The notes beneath the pieces are model-generated. The model searched no databases. It had not been told where the DNA came from and worked only from the letters and a program-made list of their open reading frames with translations. From Hippophae tibetana (lineage: Eukaryota; Streptophyta; Magnoliopsida; Rosales; Elaeagnaceae), in contig CM072801.1 in assembly GCA_037013495.1 (NCBI GenBank), positions 109,747,816-109,811,815 on the forward strand: DNA of 64,000 nucleotides, in the 5' to 3' direction. The position numbers and the translations under genes are program-made. Shown in pieces: positions 11,501 to 23,900 of this stretch. The first letter of the stretch is position 1; each line of letters begins with the position of its first letter.

Positions 11501-13776
11501 TCCTTAAAGTCTTGTCTTTTATTTCAATTTTGAAGACATTGTTTTCCACTTTGGATTTCATATCTTATTTTTCTTTAAAATCTTGTCATCTTTTACTTTT
11601 CTTTGTTTTATGTGTTCCACCTTTCTTTCTTCTTGAGAAAAACAAGAGAGCTAATACAGTTCTCAGTGTAAAAACAAAAAGAAGGTATTAATTTTGGTTG
11701 TAACTAAAAACTGTTATAACTTTTATTTTGTGCATCGAAATGAGTACTATAACATATCCAATCTAAAGCTCGTTCTGAAGCCTAAAAACGCACCGTAGCA
11801 GTAGTATATTTCCCCACTTTTGTCAACACAAATTTCAAGGTTCATACTACATAATGATGTCATAAACTTTGGTCGCACCATATTGCATTGTAATCACTTC
11901 TTGCTCTTTAGGATTTCAATTTGTTCATCTTAGCCATATTCTTAGTAATTCAATCTTTCTTATTCCATTGAGTTCCAGCGTTCTTAGGTTGTCCGCAAAA
12001 AGGATTCGCATCATTTGGGATCATAACCTTGGTTGCTGAAAATGGTGTATCTACCTTCACATATCTATTTTTAGAATTTTAGGTTTAAAAAATTTTGTGC
12101 TTTGGAGGTTTTCTCCTCTCTTAAGTCACAATTTCCAAAAAGGGAAAGAAATTGTGTCCTTAAAGTCTTGTCTTTTATTTCAATTTTGTTGACATTGTTT
12201 TCCACTTTGGATTTCATATATTATTTTTCCTTAAAATCTTGTCATCTTTTACTTTTCTTTGTTTTATGTGTTCCACCTTTCTTTCTTCTTGAGAAAAACA
12301 AGAGAGCTAATACAGTTCACAGTGTAAAAATAAAAAGAAGGTATTAATTGTCGTTGTAACTAAAAACAGTTATAACTTTTATTTTGTGCATCGATATGAG
12401 TACTATAACATATCAAATCTGAAGCTCCTTCCGATGCCTAAAAACGCACCGTAGCAATAGTATATTTCCCCACTTTTGTCAACCCAAATTTCATGGTTCA
12501 TACTACATAATGATGTCTTAAACTTTGGTCGAACCTTATTTTGTTGTAATCTCTTCTTGCTCTTTAGTATTTCAATTTGTTCATCTTCGCCATATTCTTA
12601 GTAATTCAATCTTTCTTACTCCATTGAGTTCCAGCGTTCTTAGGTTGTCCGCAAAAGGGATTCGCATCGTTTGTGATCATAACCTTGGTTGCTGAAAATG
12701 GTGTATCTACCTTCACATATCTATTTTTAGAATTTTAGGTTTAAAAAATTTTGTGCTTTGGAGGTTTTCTCCTCTCTTAAGTCACAATTTCCAAAAAGGG
12801 AAAGAAATTGTGTCCTTAAAGTCTTGTCTTTTATTTCAATTTTGTTGACATTGTTTTCCACTTTGGATTTCATATCTTATTTTTCTTTAAAATCTTGTGA
12901 TCTTTTACTTTTCTTTGTTTTATGTGTTCCACCTTTCTTTCTTCTTGAGAAAAACAAGAGACCTAATACAGTTCACAAAGTAAAAACAAAAAGATGGTAT
13001 TAATTGTGGTTGTAACTAAAAACTGTTATAACTTTTATTTTGTGCATCGAAATGAGTACAATAACATATCAAATCAGAAGCTCCTTCCGATGCCTAAAAA
13101 CGCACCGTAGCAATAGTATATTTCCCCAATTTTGTCAACCCAAATTTCATGGTTCATACTACATAATGATGTCTTAAACTTTGGTCGAACCTTATTTTGT
13201 TGTAATCTCTTCTTGCTCTTTAGTATTTCAATTTGTTCATCTTCGCCATATTCTTAGTAATTCAATCTTTCTTACTCCATTGAGTTCCAGCGTTCTTAGG
13301 TTGTCCGCAAAAGGGATTCGCATCGTTTGTGATCATAACCTTGGTTGCTGAAAATGGTGTATCTACCTTCACATATCTATTTTTAGAATTTTAGGTTTAA
13401 AAGATTTTGTGCTTTGGAGGTTTTCTCCTCTCTTAAGTCACAATTTCCAACAAGGGAAAGAAATTGTGTCCTTAAAGTCTTGTCTTTTATTTCAATTTTG
13501 AAGACATTGTTTTCCACTTTGGATTTCATATCTTATTTTTCTTTAAAATCATGTCATCTTTTACTTTTCTTTGTTTTATGTGTTCCACCTTTCTTTCTTC
13601 TTCAGAAAAACAAGAGAGCTAATACAGTTCACAGTGTAAAAACAAAAAGAAGGTATTAATTTTGGTTGTAACTAAAAACTGTTATAACTTTTATTTTGTG
13701 CATCGAAATGAGTACTATAACATATCAAATCTGAAGCTCGTTCCGAAGCCTAAAAACGCAACGTAGCAGTAGTATA
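8529..13776. repeat. Higher-order repeat: two copies of a 2624-bp tetramer A-B-D-D'
   Basis: Units m14-m17 (8529-11152) and m18-m21 (11153-13776) match monomer by monomer. Shared markers include gtgtatatacc in m14/m18, the atattgcattg variant in m15/m19, ggtcgaacc with cgtttgtgatc in m16/m20, and ccccaattttg plus aaaagatttt in m17/m21. The match stops inside the fourth monomer. From about 10.8 kb, m17 continues as m13 does (agagaaag spacer, aactattataac), whereas m21 continues differently (caacaaggga, a ttcttcagaaa variant). This is what one unequal exchange between m13-like and D'-like monomers would leave. D types appear here for the first time in the window. Confidence 0.85.
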
Positions 13777-16700
13777 TTTCCCCACTTTTGTCAACCCAAA
13801 TTTCATGGTTCATACTACATAATGATGTCTTAAACTTTGGTCGCACCTTATTTCGTTGTAATCTCTTCTTGCTCTTTAGTATTTCAATTTGTTCATCTTA
13901 CCCATATTCTTAGAAATTCAATCTTTCTTATTCCATTGAGTTCCAGCGTTCTTAGGTTGTCCGCAAAAGGGTTTCGTATCGTTTTGGATCATAACCTTGG
14001 TTGCTGAAAATGGTGTATCTATCTTCACATATCTATTTTTAGAATTTTAGATTTAAAAGATTTTGTGCTTTGGAGGTTTTCTCCTCTCTTAAGTCACAAT
14101 TTCCAAAAAGGGAAAGAAATTGTGTCCTTAAAGTCTTGTCTTTTATTTCAATTTTGTTGACATTGTTTTCCACTTTGGATTTCATATCTTATTTTTCCTT
14201 AAAATCTTGTCATCTTTTACTTTTCTTTGTTTTATGTGTTCCACCTTTCTTTCTTCTTGAGAAAAACAAGAGAGCTAATACAGTTCACAGTGTAAAAATA
14301 AAAAGAAGGTTTTAATTGTCGTTGTAACTAAAAACTGTTATAACTTTTATTTTGTGCATCGATATGAGTACTATAACATATCAAATCTGAAGCTCCTTCC
14401 GATGCCTAAAAACGCACCGTAGCAATAGTATATTTCCCCACTTTTGTCAACCCAAATTTCATGGTTCATACTACATAATGATGTCTTAAACTTTGGTCGA
14501 ACCTTATTTTGTTGTAATCTCTTCTTGCTCTTTAGTATTTCAATTTGTTCATCTTCGCCATATTCTTAGTAATTCAATCTTTCTTACTCCATTGAGTTCC
14601 AGCGTTCTTAGGTTGTCCGCAAAAGGGATTCGCATCGTTTGTGATCATAACCTTGGTTGCTGAAAATGGTGTATCTACCTTCACATATCTATTTTTAGAA
14701 TTTTAGGTTTAAAAAATTTTGTGCTTTGGAGGTTTTCTCCTCTCTTAAGTCACAATTTCCAAAAAGGGAAAGAAAATGTGTCCTTAAAGTCTTGTCTTTT
14801 ATTTCAATTTTGTTGACATTGTTTTCCACTTTGGATTTCATATCTTATTTTTCCTTAAAATCTTGTCATCTTTTACTTTTCTTTGTTTTATGTGTTCCAC
14901 CTTTCTTTCTTCTTGAGAAAAACAAGAGAGCTAATACAGGTCACAGTGTAAAAATAAAAAGAAGGTATTAATTGTCGTTGTAACTAAAAACTGTTATAAC
15001 TTTTATTTTGTGCATCGATATGAGTACTATAACATATCAAATCTGAAGCTCCTTCCGATGCCTAAAAACGCACCGTAGCAATAGTATATTTCCCCACTTT
15101 TGTCAACCCAAATTTCATGGTTCATACTACATAATGATGTCTTAAACTTTGGTCGAACCTTATTTTGTTGTAATCTCTTCTTGCTCTTTAATATTTCAAT
15201 TTGTTCATCTTCGCCATATTCTTAGTAATTCAATATTTCTTACTCCATTGAGTTCCAGCGTTCTTAGGTTGTCCGCAAAAGGGATTCGCATCGTTTGTGA
15301 TCATAACCTTGGTTGCTGAAAATGGTGTATCTACCTTCACATATCTATTTTTAGAATTTTAGGTTTAAAAAATTTTGTGCTTTGGAGGTTTTCTCCTCTC
15401 TTAAGTCACAATTTCCAAAAAGGGAAAGAAATTGTGTCCTTAAAGTCTTGTCTTTTATTTCAATTTTGTTGACATTGTTTTCCACTTTGGATTTCATATC
15501 TTATTTTTCTTTAAAATCTTGTGATCTTTTACTTTTCTTTGTTTTATGTGTTCCACCTTTCTTTCTTCTTGAGAAAAAAAAGAGACCTAATACAGTTCAC
15601 AAAGTAAAAACAAAAAGAAGGTATTAATTGTGGTTGTAACTAAAAACTGTTATAACTTTTATTTTGTGCATCGAAATGAGTACTATAACATATCAAATCT
15701 GAAGCTCGTTCCGAAGCCTAAAAACGCAACGTAGCAGTAGTATATTTCCCCACTTTTGTCAACCCAAATTTCAAGGTTCATACTACATAATGATGTCTTA
15801 AACTTTGGTCGCACCTTATTTCATTGTAATCACTTCTTGCTCTTTAGGATTTCAATTTGTTCATCTTAGCCATATTCTTAGTAACTCAATCTTTCTTATT
15901 CCATTGAGTTCCAGCGTTCTTAGGTTGTCCGCAAAAGGGATTCGTATCGTTTTGGGATCATAACGTTGGTTGCTGAAAATGGTGTATCTACCTTCACATA
16001 TCTATTTTTAGAATTTTAGGTTTAAAAGATTTTGTGCTTTGGAGGTTTTCTCCTCTCTTAAGTCACAATTTCCAAAAAGGGAAAGAAATTGTGTCCTTAA
16101 AGTCTTGTCTTTTATTTCAATTTTGTTGACATTGTTTTCCACTTTGGATTTCATATCTTATTTTTCTTTAAAATCTTGTGATCTTTTACTTTTCTTTGTT
16201 TTATGTGTTCCACCTTTCTTTCTTCTTGAGAAAAACAAGAGAGCTAATACAGTTCACAAAGTAAAAACAAAAAGAAGGTATTAATTGTGGTTGTAACTAA
16301 AAACTGTTATAACTTTTATTTTGTGCATCGAAATGAGTACAATAACATATCAAATCAGAAGCTCCTTCCGATGCCTAAAAATGCACCGTAGCAATAGTAT
16401 ATTTCCCCACTTTTGTCAACCCAAATTTCATGGTTCATACTACATAATGATGTCTTAAACTTTGGTCGCACTGTATTTCGTTGTAATCTCTTCTTGCTCT
16501 TTAGTATTTCAATTTGTTCATCTTCGCCATATTCTTAGTAATTCAATCTTTCTTACTCCATTGAGTTCCAGCGTTCTTAGGTTGTCCGGAAAAGGGATTC
16601 GCATCTTTTGGGATCATAACCTTGGTTGCTGAAAATGGTGTATCTACCTTCACATATCTATTTTAAGAATTTTAGGTTTAAAATTTTTTGTGCTTTGGAG

Positions 16701-17057
16701 GTTTTCTCCTCTCTTAAATCACAATTTCCAAAAAGAGAAAGAAATTGTGTCCTTAAAGTCTTGTCTTTTATTTCAATTTTGAAGACATTGTTTTCCACTT
16801 TGGATTTCATATCTTATTTTTCTTTAAAATCATGTCATCTTTTACTTTTCTTTGTTTTTTGTGTTCCACCTTTCTTTCTTCTTGAGAAAAACAAGAGAGC
16901 TAATACAGTTCTAAGTGTAAAAACAAAAAGAAGGTATTAATTGTCGTTGTAACTAAAAACTGTTATAACTTTTATTTTGTGCATCGAAATGAGTACTATA
17001 ACATATCAAATCTGAAGCTCCTTCCGATGCCTAAAAACGCACCGTAGCAATAGTATA
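13777..17057. repeat. Mixed monomer segment m22-m26, related to m32-m36
   Basis: Five monomers start at 13777, 14433, 15089, 15745 and 16402. m22 ends with an aaggttttaat variant that recurs only in m32; m24 carries tcaatatttct and gaaaaaaaagag, both found again in m34; m26 carries the A4T6 run and ttgttttttgtg found again in m36. The spacing between these partners is about 6.56 kb (10 monomers), so a 10-monomer relationship overlies the shorter ones. m25 is 657 bp long because of one extra T in cgttttggg around 15949-15957. m25 and m35 match less well than their neighbours, so the 10-mer is not intact. Confidence 0.75.
15745..16401. repeat. 657-bp monomer (m25) with one extra base
   Basis: The distance between phase points is 657 rather than 656. 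The added base is a T in the run following ttcgtatcg, near 15950. It is one of only two insertions in the window and shifts all later monomer coordinates by +1. Confidence 0.9.
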
Positions 17058-20000
17058 TTTCCCCACTTTTGTCAACCCAAATTTCATGGTTCATACTACA
17101 TAATGATGTCTTAAACTTTGGTCGCACCTTATTTCGTTGTAATCTCTTCTTGCTATTTAGTATTTCAATTTGTTCATCTTCGCCATATTCTTAGTAATTC
17201 AATCTTTCTTACTCCATTGAGTTCCAGCGTTCTTAGGTTGTCCGCAAAAGGGATTCGCATCGTTTGGGATCATAACCTTGGTTGCTGAAAATGGTGTATC
17301 TACCTTCACATATCTATTTTTAGAATTTTAGGTTTAAAAAATTTTGTGCTTTGGAGGTTTTCTCCTCTCTTAAGTCACAATTTCCAAAAAGGGAAAGAAA
17401 TTGTGTCCTTAAAGTCTTGTCTTTTATTTCAATTTTGTTGACATTGTTTTCCACTTTGGATTTCATATCTTATTTTTCTTTAAAATCTTTGCATCTTTTA
17501 TTTTTCTTTGTTTTATGTGTTCCACCTTTCTTTCTTCTTGAGAAAAACAAGAGAGCTAATACAGTTCACAGTGTAAAAACAAAAAGAAGGTATTAATTTT
17601 GGTTGTAACTAAAAACTGTTATAACTTTTATTTTGTGCATCGAAATGAGTACTATAACATATCAAATCTGAAGCTCGTTCTGAAGCCTAAAAACGCACCG
17701 TAGCAGTAGTATATTTCCCCACTTTTGTCAACCCAAATTTCAAGGTTCATACTACATAATGATGTCTTAAACTTTGGTCGCTCCTTATTTAATTGTAATC
17801 ACTTCTTGCTCTTTAGGATTTCAATTTGTTCATCTTACCCATATTCTTAGTAATTCAATCTTTCTTATTTCATTGAGTTCCAGCGTTCTTAGGTTGTCCG
17901 CAAAAGGGATTCGTATCGTTTGGGATCATAACCTTGGTTGCTGAAAATGGTGTATCTATCTTCACATATCTATTTTTAGAATTTTAGATTTAAAAGATTT
18001 TGTGCTTTGGAGGTTTTCTCCTCTCTTAAGTCACAATTTCCAAAAAGGGAAAGAAATTGTGTCCTTAAAGTCTTGTCTTTTATTTCAATTTTGTTGACAT
18101 TGTTTTCCACTTTGGATTTCATATCTTATTTTTCCTTAAAATCTTGTCATCTTTTACTTTTCTTTGTTTTATGTGTTCCACCTTTCTTTCTTCTTGAGAA
18201 AAACAAGAGAGCTAATACAGTTCACAGTGTAAAAATAAAAAGAAGGTATTAATTGTCGTTGTAACTAGAAACTGTTATAACTTTTATTTTGTGCATCGAT
18301 ATGAGTACTATAACATATCAAATCTGAAGCTCCTTCCGATGCCTAAAAACGCACCGTAGCAATAGTATATTTCCCCACTTTTGTCAACCCGAATTTCATG
18401 GTTCATACTACATAATGATGTCTTAAACTTTGGTCGAACCTTATTTTGTTGTAATCTCTTCTTGCTCTTTAGTATTTCAATTTGTTCATCTTCGCCATAT
18501 TCTTAGTAATTCAATCTTTCTTACTCCATTGAGTTCCAGCGTTCTTAGGTTGTCCGCAAAAGGGATTCGCATCGTTTGTGATCATAACCTTGGTTGCTGA
18601 AAATGGTGTATCTACCTTCACATATCTATTTTTAGAATTTTAGGTTTAAAAAATTTTGTGCTTTGGAGGTTTTCTCCTCTCTTAAGTCACAATTTCCAAA
18701 AAGGGAAAGAAATTGTGTCCTTAAAGTCTTGTCTTTTATTTCAATTTTGTTGACATTGTTTTCCACTTTGGATTTCATATCTTATTTTTCCTTAAAATCT
18801 TGTCATCTTTTACTTTTCTTTGTTTTATGTGTTCCACCTTTCTTTCTTCTTGAGAAAAACAAGAGAGCTAATACAGTTCTAAGTGTAAAAACAAAAAGAA
18901 GGTATTAATTGTCGTTGTAACTAAAAACTGTTATAACTTTTATTTTGTGCATCGATATGAGTACTATAACATATCAAATCTGAAGCTCCTTCCGATGCCT
19001 AAAAACGCACCGTAGCAATAGTATATTTCCCCACTTTTGTCAACCCAAATTTCATGGTTCATACTACATAATGATGTCTTAAACTTTGGTCGCACCTTAT
19101 TTCGTTGTAATCTCTTCTTGCTATTTAGTATTTCAATTTGTTCATCTTCGCCATATTCTTAGTAATTCAATCTTTCTTACTCCATTGAGTTCCAGCGTTC
19201 TTAGGTTGTCCGCAAAAGGGATTCGCATCGTTTGGGATCATAACCTTGGTTGCTGAAAATGGTGTATCTACCTTCACATATCTATTTTTAGAATTTTAGG
19301 TTTAAAAAATTTTGTGCTTTGGAGGTTTTCTCCTCTCTTAAGTCACAATTTCCAAAAAGGGAAAGAAATTGTGTCCTTAAAGTCTTGTCTTTTATTTCAA
19401 TTTTGTTGACATTGTTTTCCACTTTGGATTTCATATCTTATTTTTCTTTAAAATCTTTGCATCTTTTATTTTTCTTTGTTTTATGTGTTCCACCTTTCTT
19501 TCTTCTTGAGAAAAACAAGAGAGCTAATACAGTTCACAGTGTAAAAACAAAAAGAAGGTATTAATTTTGGTTGTAACTAAAAACTGTTATAACTTTTATT
19601 TTGTGCATCGAAATGAGTACTATAACATATCAAATCTGAAGCTCGTTCTGAAGCCTAAAAACGCACCGTAGCAGTAGTATATTTCCCCACTTTTGTCAAC
19701 CCAAATTTCAAGGTTCATACTACATAATGATGTCTTAAACTTTGGTCGCTCCTTATTTAATTGTAATCACTTCTTGCTCTTTAGGATTTCAATTTGTTCA
19801 TCTTACCCATATTCTTAGTAATTCAATCTTTCTTATTTCATTGAGTTCCAGCGTTCTTAGGTTGTCCGCAAAAGGGATTCGTATCGTTTGGGATCATAAC
19901 CTTGGTTGCTGAAAATGGTGTATCTATCTTCACATATCTATTTTTAGAATTTTAGATTTAAAAGATTTTGTGCTTTGGAGGTTTTCTCCTCTCTTAAGTC

Positions 20001-20993
20001 ACAATTTCCAAAAAGGGAAAGAAATTGTGTCCTTAAAGTCTTGTCTTTTATTTCAATTTTGTTGACATTGTTTTCCACTTTGGATTTCATATCTTATTTT
20101 TCCTTAAAATCTTGTCATCTTTTACTTTTCTTTGTTTTATGTGTTCCACCTTTCTTTCTTCTTGAGAAAAACAAGAGAGCTAATACAGTTCACAGTGTAA
20201 AAATAAAAAGAAGGTATTAATTGTCGTTGTAACTAGAAACTGTTATAACTTTTATTTTGTGCATCGATATGAGTACTATAACATATCAAATCTGAAGCTC
20301 CTTCCGATGCCTAAAAACGCACCGTAGCAATAGTATATTTCCCCACTTTTGTCAACCCGAATTTCATGGTTCATACTACATAATGATGTCTTAAACTTTG
20401 GTCGAACCTTATTTTGTTGTAATCTCTTCTTGCTCTTTAGTATTTCAATTTGTTCATCTTCGCCATATTCTTAGTAATTCAATCTTTCTTACTCCATTGA
20501 GTTCCAGCGTTCTTAGGTTGTCCGCAAAAGGGATTCGCATCGTTTGTGATCATAACCTTGGTTGCTGAAAATGGTGTATCTACCTTCACATATCTATTTT
20601 TAGAATTTTAGGTTTAAAAAATTTTGTGCTTTGGAGGTTTTCTCCTCTCTTAAGTCACAATTTCCAAAAAGGGAAAGAAATTGTGTCCTTAAAGTCTTGT
20701 CTTTTATTTCAATTTTGTTGACATTGTTTTCCACTTTGGATTTCATATCTTATTTTTCCTTAAAATCTTGTCATCTTTTACTTTTCTTTGTTTTATGTGT
20801 TCCACCTTTCTTTCTTCTTGAGAAAAACAAGAGAGCTAATACAGTTCACAGTGTAAAAATAAAAAGAAGGTTTTAATTGTCGTTGTAACTAAAAACTGTT
20901 ATAACTTTTATTTTGTGCATCGATATGAGTACTATAACATATCAAATCTGAAGCTCCTTCCGATGCCTAAAAACGCACCGTAGCAATAGTATA
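17058..20993. repeat. Higher-order repeat: tandem duplication of a 1968-bp trimer (m27-m29, m30-m32)
   Basis: m27/m30 share the rare aatctttgcatc variant, m28/m31 share gtaactagaaactg and cttatttcattg, and the first halves of m29/m32 share caacccgaatttc; each pair is 1968 bp apart. These private markers are seen nowhere else in the window, so the duplication is recent relative to the divergence of subfamilies. The pairs separate near the end of the third monomer: m29 carries cagttctaagtg (18874-18885), matching m26 just upstream of the first unit, while m32 carries cagttcacagtg. The region around 18.8-18.9 kb is therefore the exchange point or a conversion patch. Confidence 0.88.
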
Positions 20994-23900
20994 TTTCCCC
21001 ACTTTTGTCAACCCAAATTTCATGGTTCATACTACATAATGATGTCTTAAACTTTGGTCGAACCTTATTTTGTTGTAATCTCTTCTTGCTCTTTAGTATT
21101 TCAATTTGTTCATCTTCGCCATATTCTTAGTAATTCAATCTTTCTTACTCCATTGAGTTCCAGCGTTCTTAGGTTGTCCGCAAAAGGGATTCGCATCGTT
21201 TGTGATCATAACCTTGGTTGCTGAAAATGGTGTATCTACCTTCACATATCTATTTTTAGAATTTTAGGTTTAAAAAATTTTGTGCTTTGGAGGTTTTCTC
21301 CTCTCTTAAGTCACAATTTCCAAAAAGGGAAAGAAATTGTGTCCTTAAAGTCTTGTCTTTTATTTCAATTTTGTTGACATTGTTTTCCACTTTGGATTTC
21401 ATATCTTATTTTTCCTTAAAATCTTGTCATCTTTTACTTTTCTTTGTTTTATGTGTTCCACCTTTCTTTCTTCTTGAGAAAAACAAGAGAGCTAATACAG
21501 TTCACAGTGTAAAAATAAAAAGAAGGTATTAATTGTCGTTGTAACTAAAAACTGTTATAACTTTTATTTTGTGCATCGATATGAGTACTATAACATATCA
21601 AATCTGAAGCTCCTTCCGATGCCTAAAAACGCACCGTAGCAATAGTATATTTCCCCACTTTTGTCAACCCAAATTTCATGGTTCATACTACATAATGATG
21701 TCTTAAACTTTGGTCGAACCTTATTTTGTTGTAATCTCTTCTTGCTCTTTAGTATTTCAATTTGTTCATCTTCGCCATATTCTTAGTAATTCAATATTTC
21801 TTACTCCATTGAGTTCCAGCGTTCTTAGGTTGTCCGCAAAAGGGATTCGCATCGTTTGTGATCATAACCTTGGTTGCTGAAAATGGTGTATCTACCTTCA
21901 CATATCTATTTTTAGAATTTTAGGTTTAAAAAATTTTGTGCTTTGGAGGTTTTCTCCTCTCTTAAGTCACAATTTCCAAAAAGGGAAAGAAATTGTGTCC
22001 TTAAAGTCTTGTCTTTTATTTCAATTTTGTTGACATTGTTTTCCACTTTGGATTTCATATCTTATTTTTCTTTAAAATCTTGTGATCTTTTACTTTTCTT
22101 TGTTTTATGTGTTCCACCTTTCTTTCTTCTTGAGAAAAAAAAGAGACCTAATACAGTTCACAAAGTAAAAACAAAAAGAAGGTATTAATTGTGGTTGTAA
22201 CTAAAAACTGTTATAACTTTTATTTTGTGCATCGAAATGAGTACAATAACATATCAAATCAGAAGCTCCTTCCGATGCCTAAAAACGCACCGTAGCAATA
22301 GTATATTTCCCCACTTTTGTCAACCCAAATTTCATGGTTCATACTACATAATGATGTCTTAAACTTTGGTCGCACCTTATTTCGTTGTAATCTCTTCTTG
22401 CTCTTTAGTATTTCAATTTGTTCATCTTCGCCATATTCTTAGTAATTCAATCTTTCTTACTCCATTGAGTTCCAGCGTTCTTAGGTTGTCCGCAAAAGGG
22501 ATTCGCATCGTTTCGGATCATAACCTTGGTTGCTGAAAATGGTGTATCTACCTTCACATATCTATTTTTAGAATCTTAGGTTTAAAAAATTTTGTGCTTT
22601 GGAGGTTTTCTCCTCTCTTAAGTCACAATTTCCAAAAAGGGAAAGAAATTGTGTCCTTAAAGTCTTGTCTTTTATTTCAATTTTGTTGACATTGTTTTCC
22701 ACTTTGGATTACATATCTTATTTTTCTTTAAAATCTTGTGATCTTTTACTTTTCTTTGTTTTATGTGTTCCACCTTTCTTTCTTCTTGAGAAAAACAAGA
22801 GAGCTAATACAGTTCACAGTGTAAAAACAAAAAGAAGGTATTAATTGTGGTTGTAACTAAAAACTGTTATAACTTTTATTTTGTGCATCGAAATGAGTAC
22901 TATAACATATCAAATCTGAAGCTCGTTTCGAAGCCTAAAAATGCACCGTAGCAATAGTATATTTCCCCACTTTTGTCAACCCAAATTTCATGGTTCATAC
23001 TACATAATGATGTCTTAAACTTTGGTCGCACCTTATTTCGTTGTAATCTCTTCTTGCTCTTTAGTATTTCAATTTGTTCATCTTAGCCATATTCTTAGTA
23101 ATTCAATCTTTCTTACTCCATTGAGTTCCAGCGTTCTTAGGTTGTCCGCAAAAGGGATTCGCATCTTTTGGGATCATAACCTTGGTTGCTGAAAATGGTG
23201 TATCTACCGTCACATATCTATTTTAAGAATTTTAGGTTTAAAATTTTTTGTGCTTTGGAGGTTTTCTCCTCTCTTAAATCACAATTTCCAAAAAGAGAAA
23301 GAAATTGTGTCCTTAAAGTCTTGTCTTTTATTTCAATTTTGAAGACATTGTTTTCCACTTTGGATTTCATATCTTATTTTTCTTTAAAATCATGTCATCT
23401 TTTACTTTTCTTTGTTTTTTGTGTTCCACCTTTCTTTCTTCTTGAGAAAAACAAGAGAGCTAATACAGTTCACAGTGTAAAAACAAAAAGAAGGTATTAA
23501 TCTTGGTTGTAACTAAAAACTGTTATAACTTTTATTTTGTGCATCGAAATGAGTACTATAACATATCAAATCTGAAGCTCGTTCCGAAGCCTAAAAACGC
23601 ACCGTAGCAGTAGTATATTTCCCCACTTTTGTCAACCCAAATTTCATGGTTCATACTACATAATGATGTCTTATACTTTGGTTGCACCTTATTTCGTTGT
23701 AATCTCTTCTTGCTCTTTAGTATTTCAATTTGTTCATCTTCGCCATATTCTTAGTAATTCAATCTTTTTTATTCCATTGAGTTACAGCGTTCTTAGGTTG
23801 TCCGCAAATGGGATTCGCATCGTTTGGGATCATAACCTTGGTTGCTGAAAATGGTGTATCTACCTTCACATATCTATTTTTAGAATTTTAGGTTTAAAAA

